A DNA stretch of 32,497 bases from Alteromonadaceae bacterium (GTDB taxonomy: Bacteria > Pseudomonadota > Gammaproteobacteria > Enterobacterales > Alteromonadaceae), in contig JABXHM010000116.1 of the NCBI GenBank assembly GCA_013373625.1, positions 1 through 32,497 of the forward strand. Reading direction: 5' to 3'. Within the stretch, counting starts at the first letter, position 1; the number at the start of each line of letters is the position of its first letter. The translations under genes were made by a program, and so were the position numbers. The notes under the pieces were generated by a model. It saw nothing but the letters and a program-made list of their open reading frames with translations, was not told the origin of the DNA and ran no database searches. Positions 25,467 through 32,377 of this stretch are shown in pieces.

Positions 25467-25494
25467 GGTATACAACCATATACGATGGTATACC
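25467..25494. repeat. Three TATAC repeats at exact 10-bp spacing (candidate PadR operator)
   Basis: TATAC occurs at 25469–25473, 25479–25483 and 25489–25493, one DNA helix turn apart. The outer two are within GGTATAC (25467 and 25487), the right one being the palindrome GGTATACC. An imperfect dyad (ACCAT–ATACG–ATGGT) lies inside. PadR repressors commonly control their own promoter, so this is a likely binding region, but the operator assignment is inference. Confidence 0.5.
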
Positions 25495-25506
25495 TTTCTA
25501 TTATTA

Positions 25507-25555
25507 CTACAATGTAGAGTATTGGTATGCTTTAAATGTTTCCTATACATTGTAG
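25507..25555. repeat. Inverted near-identical 11-mers upstream of padR
   Basis: CTACAATGTAG at 25507–25517 is itself nearly palindromic. Its reverse complement recurs with one mismatch as ATACATTGTAG at 25545–25555. They flank the region where a transcription start could lie. They include ATGT/ACAT cores, which are known half-sites of PadR-type regulators. Confidence 0.45.
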
Positions 25556-25586
25556 AGGAAACATAAAACACAACTTGGACATTATT

Positions 25587-25925
25587 ATGACTAAATCACG
25601 ATTTTTAGGTGAGTTTGAACAATACGTGATTCTTGCTGTTTTACGCCTTGATCAACAGGCCTACGGAAGCAGCATCAGGCAATTACTACATGATGTAATT
25701 CATCGTGATGTGAGCATTGGCGCGCTGTACACGACACTGTCCCGACTCGAGGAGAAAGGTTTGGTCGAAAGCAAAATGGGCGAAGCAACAGCGCAGCGGG
25801 GCGGAAGAGCAAAAAAGTTCTTCGTTGTTACCGGTGCCGGAAAGCAAGCCTTGCAACAAAGCCGACAAGCACTTGATGCCATGTGGCGCGACGTAAAACT
25901 TGCATTTATTGAGGTTGCCAGATGA
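25587..25925 (+). CDS. PadR-family transcriptional regulator
   Basis: A winged-helix repressor of 112 residues from the start at 25587; an ATG at 25536 would add 17 residues that do not resemble the family. The core is typical: 'LGEFEQYVILAVLRLDQQAYG', then 'VSIGALYTTLSRLEEKGLV' (recognition helix), the wing 'RGGRAKKFFVVTGAGKQAL', and a C-terminal helix for dimerisation. It belongs to the short form usually found before genes for permease-prefix membrane proteins. Its stop overlaps the next ATG by 4 bp, so the pair is co-translated. It probably represses its own operon until a ligand or stress relieves it. Confidence 0.93.
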   Translation: MTKSRFLGEFEQYVILAVLRLDQQAYGSSIRQLLHDVIHRDVSIGALYTTLSRLEEKGLVESKMGEATAQRGGRAKKFFVVTGAGKQALQQSRQALDAMWRDVKLAFIEVAR

Positions 25926-26575
25926 ACCAGCACTCCCCAAAATCTGCACGTCTATTGCTTGAGTTCATTTTGCCCGAACACTTAATAGAACCGGTGCTTG
26001 GCGATCTTGAAGAAGAATTTAATCATCGTGCAACATCGCAAACACTACTCAAACGGCAATTGTGGTATTGGCGACAAGCACTCACTACGACATTTCACTT
26101 TATAAGTCACACTCAGAAGGCACTTATTATGTTTTTAATCAGCGTTGTATTTTTTGGTTCGTTAACCTTTTTGGCGATGTATTTAGGCGGTGGCGTCGGC
26201 GCGTTTATGGATTTGCCATCGTTTATTATTACACTTCCCCCTGCTTTACTTTTTACCCTCGCGGTAACATCAAAAGCGAGCTTCGGTCAGGCGTTTAATA
26301 TTGTTTTGAGCGGCCATGCTGATTCCTTAAAACAGGTACGCACTTCTTTAATGGTATTCAGTGTATTAGGCAATACTTCGTTATGGATTGGCGCGCTGAT
26401 GACCGTAGTGGGCTGGATTGCGATAGGCTCACAGTTAACCGACATCGAGGTGTTTGGCCGTGCCTTCGCAATATCCATACTGACGATGTTCTACGCTCTG
26501 GTCATTAAACTGATCTGCTACGTGGCTTGTCAGCGGATTACGTATATCGGCGAGTCATTGTCGCCTGCTGAGTAA
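25922..26575 (+). CDS. Permease-prefix membrane protein with a shortened MotA/TolQ-like module
   Basis: 217 residues. The first ~48 match the ABC-permease prefix type found after PadR genes: 'SARLLLEFILPEHLIEPVLGDLEEEFNHR' region, then LWYWRQAL. Instead of the usual FtsX/MacB permease, the rest has about four membrane segments. A GGGVGAFMDLPSFIIT block resembles the MotA N-terminal 'GG…F.D.PSlliv' signature. A C-terminal 'GALMTVVGWIAIGSQL…FGRAFAISILTMFYALVIKLI' resembles the MotA/TolQ/ExbB pore (position of TM3–TM4). The cytoplasmic segment between the halves is only about 30 residues. The MotA likeness is by eye. No MotB/TolR partner is nearby. 4-bp overlap with padR. Confidence 0.75.
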   Translation: MNQHSPKSARLLLEFILPEHLIEPVLGDLEEEFNHRATSQTLLKRQLWYWRQALTTTFHFISHTQKALIMFLISVVFFGSLTFLAMYLGGGVGAFMDLPSFIITLPPALLFTLAVTSKASFGQAFNIVLSGHADSLKQVRTSLMVFSVLGNTSLWIGALMTVVGWIAIGSQLTDIEVFGRAFAISILTMFYALVIKLICYVACQRITYIGESLSPAE

Positions 26576-26613
26576 CAAGGTTGTTGTCAATCTTGCAGCA
26601 CTATCTGCAATAA

Positions 26614-26638
26614 AAAGCCGGCTAAAAACGCCGGCTTT
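26614..26638. terminator. Bidirectional intrinsic terminator
   Basis: AAAGCCGGC (26614–26622), seven-base loop, GCCGGCTTT (26630–26638). On the minus strand it is followed by a TTTTTA run, giving a strong terminator for the amidohydrolase genes. On the plus strand the run is TTTGG, so it would be weaker for the padR operon. Confidence 0.85.
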
Positions 26639-26660
26639 GGTTATCATATTAACTGGTGTG

Positions 26661-27938
26661 TTACCGAATATATTGTGATGTTTGCTGTGTCTTTGAGCGC
26701 GTTTGGTAACGCTGCTGTAATTTTATCTGACGTGATGTCATGTCTATCGATTTACCGTCAATAATTACCATTTCAGCAGCTTCGGTCACTTCAAGTGGGT
26801 CCCCGCTCCAAACCACAATATCGGCCCTGGCGCCTTGCGCTAATGTGCCAAGTTGTTGTGGCATTGCCAAGATGTTAGCAGGGTTAACAGTTAAGGCTGC
26901 CATGGCTGCTTCCCAGGGTAGCCCGAACGCAACCGCATTACCTGCATGCTGAGTCGCTAACCGGATATTGTGCGTTTCCATGCCGATTGCGATTTCCACA
27001 CCGGCTTTATGCAACCGAGCAGCGTTTGCAAGCGTTGCGCCCAACTGATCAAAGCCACCGGGTAAGTTAAACTCAGGATCGAGAATAACCGGGATATCCG
27101 CTTCTGCCAGTTCATCTGCAACCCGCCATGCTTCCATACCTTTAGCTAATACCACCTTGATGTCTGGGTAGCGCTTCTTAAAGGCGATAACCTGACGAAT
27201 ATCCGCAGCCCGATCAGCAAACATCAGTAATGGCGATTTGCCGCTAATTACCGGCTGTAATGCTTTCACATCAGCCCGGCTGTTAATACCGTGCCAGGGC
27301 TTGGTCGGATTAAGTTGAGCACTGCCAGTAAATTGCATGGCTTCGTCAATGACCTGGTTCAGCATTACCCACAAGGCTGCTCTAGACTCACCGTTGCCAT
27401 CAGCGCCACTATTGCTTACGTTAACCGACATAAACGCCTGAGGTTTTAACACTGAGTCTGCGGCGCCTGATAGCGTAATCACTGCACCCAGGCCATTGAG
27501 CAGCGTATCAGAGCGGGACACAGTCGTTGCGGCGGAGGTAATCCCCTCAACCCGGCTAATCGCCATCAAAGTAGAATCCGGGTTCACTGCATAACTGACA
27601 TCGAACGCCGCACCAGTCGCGGATATCAGGCTGTCGGTCACTGACGAATCAACTGTACCAGCAGAACTACTCACCTCAACCAAACCCAATTGGGTATAAG
27701 CACCAATTAGCCCAGGCGTAACATATTTGCCAGTCGCATCGACGGTGTCATAGCCATCAGGCACATTGCTCCCCTCGGTAACGGCAACAACTTTATTGTC
27801 TTCAATTAACACCGTGGCAGATTCCAGGGTTCCCTGCGCCGTGCCGGTGTACACTTTACCACCCACAATTGCCAGCTTGTCGGCCAGCACAGTTGAACTC
27901 AATGCAGTCAGTAAGCAGGTTAATAGTAGTTTTTTCAT
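26661..27938 (-). CDS. Secreted amidohydrolase-family protein lacking the HxH metal motif
   Basis: 425 residues. A clear signal peptide (cleavage near LA-DK, residue ~20). The amidohydrolase fold is visible: N-terminal β-domain 'LAIVGGKVYTG', the transition to the barrel at 'GKYVTPGLI', and the C-terminal 'GARADIVVWSGDPLEVTEAAEMVIIDGK'. However, the usual PGLIDAHTHLG is here PGLIGAYTQLG: Asp→Gly79, His→Tyr81, His→Gln83. The later metal-binding His positions also look altered (VVLAKGMEAW). So it probably lacks a normal binuclear metal site. It overlaps an intact amidohydrolase gene upstream by 4 bp. It may be a structural partner or a diverged enzyme. Confidence 0.88.
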   Translation of the reverse strand: MKKLLLTCLLTALSSTVLADKLAIVGGKVYTGTAQGTLESATVLIEDNKVVAVTEGSNVPDGYDTVDATGKYVTPGLIGAYTQLGLVEVSSSAGTVDSSVTDSLISATGAAFDVSYAVNPDSTLMAISRVEGITSAATTVSRSDTLLNGLGAVITLSGAADSVLKPQAFMSVNVSNSGADGNGESRAALWVMLNQVIDEAMQFTGSAQLNPTKPWHGINSRADVKALQPVISGKSPLLMFADRAADIRQVIAFKKRYPDIKVVLAKGMEAWRVADELAEADIPVILDPEFNLPGGFDQLGATLANAARLHKAGVEIAIGMETHNIRLATQHAGNAVAFGLPWEAAMAALTVNPANILAMPQQLGTLAQGARADIVVWSGDPLEVTEAAEMVIIDGKSIDMTSRQIKLQQRYQTRSKTQQTSQYIR

Positions 27939-29353
27939 TTGATGTCTCCCTCTCCTACCTGGCCTAACTCGAAATCAGCCACAGGCCAGGAATTTGGATC
28001 GCTCAGATCGAACGCCAAACCGCCGTCTATATAGACCCGATCAGCACGCGCATACGTTGAAAATGGATCCGCGCTCCACAACACCAGATCAGCGTTTTTA
28101 CCGCTTTCCAGAGAGCCGGTTTCATCAAATATCCCCAGTGACTTAGCCGGATTCGCCGATAGCCATGTCCAGGCGTCTTCCTGACTAATATCAATACCTG
28201 CGCGGCGACCATCGGACCAGGCCTTGGCGGCTTCCTGATTTAAGCGCTGAATGCCTAAATCACTGTCAGAATGCACAATGGCACAAGCGCCGGCGCTATG
28301 AACCATGGGAATATTTTCACGAATACCATCGTAGGCTTCCATTTTAAAACCCCACCAGTCTGCCCACAGTGCTGAACATACGTTGTTTTCAGCGAGTAGA
28401 TCGCTAATTTTGTAAGCTTCTACACCATGTTGAAACGAGTATATCTGATAACCAAACTCTTTCATCACATCCATCATCACCGCCATTTCATCGGCCCGGT
28501 AACAATGCATATGTACCCTGATTTCGTCTTTTAACACCCCCATTAGCGTTTCAAGGTTAAGGTCGCGCTTAGGTGGATTAGGATTTTTACCGGCTTCATA
28601 GTCGGCTTCATAACGCTCCCATTTGCGCATATAGTCCTGCGCATCAGACCAGGCCTGACGATATCCTGCGACGTTCCCCATACGGGTAGACGGTCCGCCA
28701 CGTTTTCCATACACCCGCTTGGGGTTTTCACCACACGCCATTTTTAAACCATACGGCGCGTCAGGAAATTTCATTTCTTGCATCGTGCGTCCCGGTACGT
28801 TTTTAAGTACCACTGAACGCCCACCAAATAGATTGGCCGAACCGGGCAGAATTTGTAGTGCCGTTACCCCGCCAGCCAACGCTCTGCCGAATCCAGGATC
28901 CTGGGGCCAAACAGAATGCTCAGCCCAGACATTAGCGGTTACTGGCTTAACCATTTCATTACCGTCTGAGTGCGAATGAGTAGACGGGTTTGGATACACC
29001 CCCAGATGGCTGTGCACATCAATGATACCGGGGGTGACCCATTTACCCGTACCATCGATAGTTTCTACATTGGCGGGTATTTCGACATCGCTGCCTACTG
29101 CAACAATTTTACCCTCGGCAAAATATACCGTGCCGTTTTCTATTTTATTACCGACACCATCTAAAATAGTGACGCCCGTAATAGCTACAGACTGACTTTT
29201 AAGTGGTTGGTACTGACTGGGAAATGGATTTTTATCGATTGTTACCTTGGGTGCCTGCTCTTTTTGCGCCTTGTTATCCTCTGCACACGCAGAGAGTAAC
29301 ACCGCACAGCAACATACCAAGGAGACACTTATTTTACGTAGTGTATTTTCCAT
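27935..29353 (-). CDS. Lipoprotein amidohydrolase (intact metal site)
   Basis: 472 residues. A lipoprotein signal with lipobox LLSAC (Cys at ~23) would anchor it in the envelope. The catalytic HxH is intact in GIIDVHSHLGVYP. Later ligands are probable in VHMHCYRADE, YSFQHGVEAYK and IVHSDSD. The C-terminal β-domain is 'GKNADLVLWSADPFS'. The ATG follows AGGT a few bases upstream. Members of this imidazolonepropionase/dipeptidase-like group are often peptidases (prolidase-type or β-aspartyl-like) in marine bacteria. Substrate cannot be assigned. The 4-bp overlap with the HxH-less gene argues that both products work together. Confidence 0.9.
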   Translation of the reverse strand: MENTLRKISVSLVCCCAVLLSACAEDNKAQKEQAPKVTIDKNPFPSQYQPLKSQSVAITGVTILDGVGNKIENGTVYFAEGKIVAVGSDVEIPANVETIDGTGKWVTPGIIDVHSHLGVYPNPSTHSHSDGNEMVKPVTANVWAEHSVWPQDPGFGRALAGGVTALQILPGSANLFGGRSVVLKNVPGRTMQEMKFPDAPYGLKMACGENPKRVYGKRGGPSTRMGNVAGYRQAWSDAQDYMRKWERYEADYEAGKNPNPPKRDLNLETLMGVLKDEIRVHMHCYRADEMAVMMDVMKEFGYQIYSFQHGVEAYKISDLLAENNVCSALWADWWGFKMEAYDGIRENIPMVHSAGACAIVHSDSDLGIQRLNQEAAKAWSDGRRAGIDISQEDAWTWLSANPAKSLGIFDETGSLESGKNADLVLWSADPFSTYARADRVYIDGGLAFDLSDPNSWPVADFELGQVGEGDIK

Positions 29354-29413
29354 GAGTTACCTGAATTATATTTTTAGTTATTGAGACCTGTCGTTTGCAA
29401 GCCGATTTGTTGG

Positions 29414-29433
29414 AGCCTGCGCATACGCAGGCT
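29414..29433. other. Perfect hairpin between dusC and the amidohydrolase operon
   Basis: AGCCTGCG (29414–29421), CATA loop, CGCAGGCT (29426–29433). It sits in the 135-base gap between dusC and the lipoprotein gene. There is no T-run on either strand. It may be a transcript-end stabiliser for dusC or part of the leader of the amidohydrolase transcript. Confidence 0.45.
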
Positions 29434-29488
29434 GATTTACACCGTAACGGTAGCCGAAAGTGGTTAACGGTACAAGTAGGTGCTATTT

Positions 29489-30427
29489 TTATGTATTGGC
29501 AGAGCGGTGAAGCACTTGAACAATTTCGTCGGATTTTTGCAAACGTCTGATATTATTAAATAACTCAGCCGCTTCAGGATACTGGCGCTTTAGGTAACCG
29601 CACCACTGTTTAAGTCGGTTAGGGTAATAACGGCCTTTATCACCATAGATTTCATAGCCGGAATAGTCAATCAACAAACGAGCTAAGTCCGGCCAGCTCA
29701 TGGGCTCGACGTTATGACGAATATGTAAGGCTAAATTAGGCATTGCCAGTGCCCCACGGCCAATCATAATATCCTCGCAACCAGATAACTGCTGACAGCG
29801 CAGCGCATCCGTATGCGACCAGATTTCACCATTGGCAATCACCGGTAACTGCGTGTTAGCACGGATCTTTTTTATCCATTCCCAATACGCTGGTGGTCGG
29901 TACCCCTCGGTTTTAGTGCGCGCGTGAACGACAAGCTCAGAAGCACCGGCTTCATCAATTGCCACTGCGTTATCAACCGCTAAAGACTTATCTTCGTAAC
30001 CTAAACGAATTTTAGCCGTTACAGGTAAATGCGCCGGTACTGCTTCGCGGACGGCTTTGATAATGTCATAGAGCAATTCTGTATACTGCAATAACACTGC
30101 CCCGCCGCGACTCTTGTTCACTGTTTTGGCCGGACATCCGAAATTCAGATCAATGCCGGGCGAACCAAGTTCAACAGCGGTTAAGGCATTTTCGGCCAAC
30201 CATTGCGGATGCTGGCCCAACAGTTGAAGTCTGACTGGCACGCCACTGGGTGTCTTTCCGCCGTTGTGCAATTCAGGGCACAGGCGATAAAACGTTTTTG
30301 GCGGTAATTTTTGATCAACCACGCGAACAAACTCTGTGACACACAGATCAAAGCCCCCTACGCGGGTCAGCATATCGCGCATTAAGTGATCAACAACGCC
30401 TTCCATCGGCGCCAGCAGTATTCGCAT
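29489..30427 (-). CDS. dusC: tRNA-dihydrouridine(16) synthase DusC
   Basis: FMN enzyme that reduces U16 in tRNA to dihydrouridine. The 312 residues match E. coli DusC (315). It starts MRILLAPMEGVVDHLMRDML, with LAPMEG in the FMN site. The catalytic Cys98 lies in GIDLNFGCPAKTVNKSRGGA. 'VTAKIRLGYED', VHARTKTEGY and VIANGEIW follow, and the phosphate-binding 'DIMIGRGALAMPNL' is intact. The C-terminal helical tRNA-binding domain includes LKQWCGYLKRQYPE. DusC is preferred to DusA/DusB because of the length and the FMN block, which begins at residue 5. Confidence 0.93.
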   Translation of the reverse strand: MRILLAPMEGVVDHLMRDMLTRVGGFDLCVTEFVRVVDQKLPPKTFYRLCPELHNGGKTPSGVPVRLQLLGQHPQWLAENALTAVELGSPGIDLNFGCPAKTVNKSRGGAVLLQYTELLYDIIKAVREAVPAHLPVTAKIRLGYEDKSLAVDNAVAIDEAGASELVVHARTKTEGYRPPAYWEWIKKIRANTQLPVIANGEIWSHTDALRCQQLSGCEDIMIGRGALAMPNLALHIRHNVEPMSWPDLARLLIDYSGYEIYGDKGRYYPNRLKQWCGYLKRQYPEAAELFNNIRRLQKSDEIVQVLHRSANT

Positions 30428-30498
30428 AATATTAAGTGTTCAATTTTAAAGGGGGCGGATTTTAGCAGATCGTAGCGCGCCTGACATCCAAATTGATG

Positions 30499-30705
30499 TT
30501 AACTCACGCGTAATTTGAGACGCTCCTCGCAACGCAATAATATAGCCTGGCGCTCAGTTGCATCGGCATAATACCAGCCTGTGATCTCCGTAATATGACG
30601 CTGGCACCCCAGACAGATATCGTCGGGGTCAAGACAACAGTTTCCTATACAGGGCGACGTTGCTATCGCCTGTTCAAAAGGAACTTTCGATGTCCTCTTT
30701 ATCAT
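30499..30705 (-). CDS. DUF1289-family small protein
   Basis: 68 residues. The family pattern SPCIGNCCLDPDDICLGCQRHITEI is visible with Cys residues spaced CxxxC and CxGC, probably binding a metal, and a C-terminal 'ERQAILLRCEERL' helix. These proteins have no proven function; the Cys motifs suggest Zn or Fe–S binding. The start at 30705 overlaps the end of the next gene upstream by 32 bp. It follows the M14 gene and precedes dusC on the minus strand, with a 71-base gap to dusC. Confidence 0.85.
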   Translation of the reverse strand: MIKRTSKVPFEQAIATSPCIGNCCLDPDDICLGCQRHITEITGWYYADATERQAILLRCEERLKLRVS

Positions 30706-30853
30706 TATCTGTCAACCGCTCCACACTAAACCACAGGCACACGTAACACCCAAACTGGGCGTTAAGCTTAGCAAAAAACTCAGTCTCGCTTTTGGCTTTC
30801 TGCCTCACCAGCTTTTGTCCTACGCCTTCGTACAATAATGCTATGTAAATCAT
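30674..30853 (-). CDS. Tiny hypothetical protein overlapping the DUF1289 gene
   Basis: 59 residues from the ATG at 30853 (MIYIALLYEGVGQKLV, ending DNDKEDIESSF). The frame is open from 30895, but GGAAGGCGGGGA lies upstream of the inner ATG and supports that start. It has hydrophobic β-like starts and an 'AKSETEFFAKLNAQFGCYVCLWF' region; CYVC could bind a metal or form a disulfide. No family recognised. Its last 32 bases overlap the DUF1289 gene in another frame, suggesting translational coupling. Confidence 0.6.
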   Translation of the reverse strand: MIYIALLYEGVGQKLVRQKAKSETEFFAKLNAQFGCYVCLWFSVERLTDNDKEDIESSF

Positions 30854-30936
30854 GCTATCCCCGCCTTCCTTTGAGCATAGCTGATGATTATACATTTAGA
30901 CGTCTAGAAATCCAAACGTCTATTTTTTCTTGTGTA

Positions 30937-31842
30937 CTATTCTGTTGCCAGTAAGTAACTCAATGCGCCGGTTATTGCTGCCACCTGCGCCTCGTTACAA
31001 ATCTCAGGCGTGGCATGCGGGCTATCAGGATAGACCTCAGTAGTAGAACAATATTGCGCATTACTAAAACCACCACACAGAAACAACGATTTTTTGTCAT
31101 AACAAATTACGCCCTCAGTGGGCACTTCTTCGCCAATAATTAAACCGCTATCATCAGCAGGGGCAATGTGGGTGACCTTTTTAACGTTATCAATAATCGC
31201 TTGCTGTAGTGGCAGGTTAGGCGCCTGGGTATCGGCCACCAAATAAAAGCCATCAGGAATATTCCAGTGTTTTTGTTCAATAGCATCGCGTGCCGCCAAT
31301 GCAGGTCTGAATTCACTGTTGTCGGTATCAGTAGTTTCGTGTAAATCAATATGCAGCAAGAACTGCTGTGGCAGGGCATTGACAAAAGCCATTAAAGCCT
31401 GAGCTTCTGGTGATGACGAATCAGGCTTAAATGAGCGATTCGGATCGACCGCCAAAGGATTCCAACGATTAATCGTTTCGTATCCCCATGGGCTGACACA
31501 GGGCGCAATGATAAAGTTAACACTCCCGGCATATTGCTCGGCGTACTGCCGGGCAAATAAGAGTGCACCCTGTACGCCGCTCGTTTCATAACCATGCACG
31601 CCTCCGGTTATCAGCACCCAGGGAGCCTCATCCTGTGGAATGCTGGACACCAAGGCATAAAGTGGATAACGGTCAGCGTCGTATGGCAACGCACCGTATT
31701 GGATCTGCGTTAGCGAATCGGGTACGTCTTTGAGTTGCTCAACGACTTCATGTTGATAGCTTCGTTTAACCGACTGCTGATTACACCATGTCAGTTTCTC
31801 GTGCTCTCCCCAGGGTACACCTGGCGTTCCAAGTGGATACAT
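30937..31842 (-). CDS. M14-family metallocarboxypeptidase-like protein
   Basis: 301 residues, no signal peptide, so probably cytoplasmic. The zinc motif HxxE is GGVHGYETSG (H83, E86). The substrate-binding 'DPNRSF' and the third ligand in 'LLHIDLHETTDTD' (H164/H168 region) follow. The general-base candidate Glu is in CSTTEVYPDSP. This succinylglutamate-desuccinylase/carboxypeptidase-like group removes C-terminal residues or acyl groups; substrate unknown. The gene runs alone on the minus strand, 83 bases before the tiny hypothetical gene, which may share its transcript. Confidence 0.88.
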   Translation of the reverse strand: MYPLGTPGVPWGEHEKLTWCNQQSVKRSYQHEVVEQLKDVPDSLTQIQYGALPYDADRYPLYALVSSIPQDEAPWVLITGGVHGYETSGVQGALLFARQYAEQYAGSVNFIIAPCVSPWGYETINRWNPLAVDPNRSFKPDSSSPEAQALMAFVNALPQQFLLHIDLHETTDTDNSEFRPALAARDAIEQKHWNIPDGFYLVADTQAPNLPLQQAIIDNVKKVTHIAPADDSGLIIGEEVPTEGVICYDKKSLFLCGGFSNAQYCSTTEVYPDSPHATPEICNEAQVAAITGALSYLLATE

Positions 31843-32120
31843 TAGTCACCTTTTTAACATAGAAATTAAGCATATTATAACATGACTACTCTGGTCTTTA
31901 ACGGCACAAAGCTCGACGATAAAACTTATCTTGCCTCGACCATTATGACTTCACGGCAGATGTATGTTCGGTGTGGATGTTTACAATTACAGGAAAGCAC
32001 AATGTTAAAACCAGCAACGCCTGCGGGCGCTGGCCAGAACTGTGCTCAGCGTTGATGTGACTGCGGACCATTGGAGAAATTGGGGAGTGGGTATCGATAT
32101 AAATCCGCAATCCAGGCAAA
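31843..32120. other. Intergenic stretch, mostly featureless
   Basis: The region between the M14 gene and the tRNA terminator. It contains a 57-codon open frame at 31882–32055 (plus) without a ribosome site, and a weak GC-rich stem around 32010–32036. No clear promoter, repeat or RNA gene was seen. Confidence 0.5.
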
Positions 32121-32146
32121 AAAAACCAGCCAAATGGCTGGTTTTT
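32121..32146 (-). terminator. Rho-independent terminator of the tRNA-Glu operon
   Basis: AAAAACCAGCC (32121–32131), loop AAAT, GGCTGGTTTTT (32136–32146): an 11-bp perfect stem. Read on the minus strand it ends in a run of eight T bases, right after the last tRNA. It also has T bases on the plus side. Confidence 0.93.
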
Positions 32147-32147
32147 A

Positions 32148-32270
32148 ATATGGCGTCCCCTAGGGGATTCGAACCCCTGTTACCGCCGTGAAAGGGCGGT
32201 GTCCTAGGCCTCTAGACGAAGGGGACAAAAATCGTATTTGCAAAGCATGCTTTGCAGCAACTTGTAAAAG
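32148..32270. repeat. Direct repeat copy 1 (tRNA-Glu cassette)
   Basis: 123 bases, identical to 32375–32497, offset 227. It contains one complete tRNA-Glu gene and the 44 bases 5' of it. The second copy runs to the window edge, so the true repeat may be longer. Confidence 0.95.
32151..32226 (-). tRNA. tRNA-Glu (UUC), copy 1
   Basis: 76 nt with encoded CCA (TGG at 32151–32153 on the plus strand). The reverse complement begins GTCCCCTTCGTCTAGAGG, has the anticodon loop CTTTCAC (anticodon TTC, plus-strand bases 32190–32192), the T-arm GGTTCGAATCC and a perfect 7-bp acceptor stem. Almost identical to E. coli tRNA-Glu. It is the promoter-distal copy in the tandem pair. Confidence 0.98.
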
Positions 32271-32377
32271 TAATGTGTGTCAGCGAACTGAACAGTATTC
32301 TTTTACAAGGATTTTAGTCCTGGAAGCTTCTCAACTCCCGGCCTATTTCACAGTTACGGACTGTGACACCGTTTATA
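32227..32377. other. Spacer between the tRNA-Glu copies with three dyads
   Basis: Holds a perfect 18-base palindrome (32239–32256, TGCAAAGCATGCTTTGCA). It also holds a 10-bp inverted repeat CTTGTAAAAG (32261–32270)/CTTTTACAAG (32300–32309), and a 7-bp hairpin TCACAGT–TACGG–ACTGTGA (32348–32366). These are probably processing stems between the tRNAs in the precursor. Confidence 0.75.

Larger units (their letters stand above)
25268..25586. other. Divergent intergenic control region before padR
   Basis: 319 bases between the GGDEF–EAL start and the chosen padR start. The part next to the minus gene (25268–25460) shows no clear gene, repeat or strong promoter. The part from 25467 to 25555 is dense in short repeats described separately. 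An alternative upstream ATG for padR at 25536 lies within it. Confidence 0.6.

Noticed and set aside
26661..27938. HxH-less amidohydrolase as a pseudogene
   Set aside because: The frame is full-length with signal peptide and intact fold motifs, and it is coupled to its neighbour, so it looks selected rather than decaying.
31882..32055. 57-codon plus-strand open frame upstream of the tRNA genes
   Set aside because: No ribosome site, no recognisable domain, and it sits in a mixed-composition intergenic stretch; likely chance.
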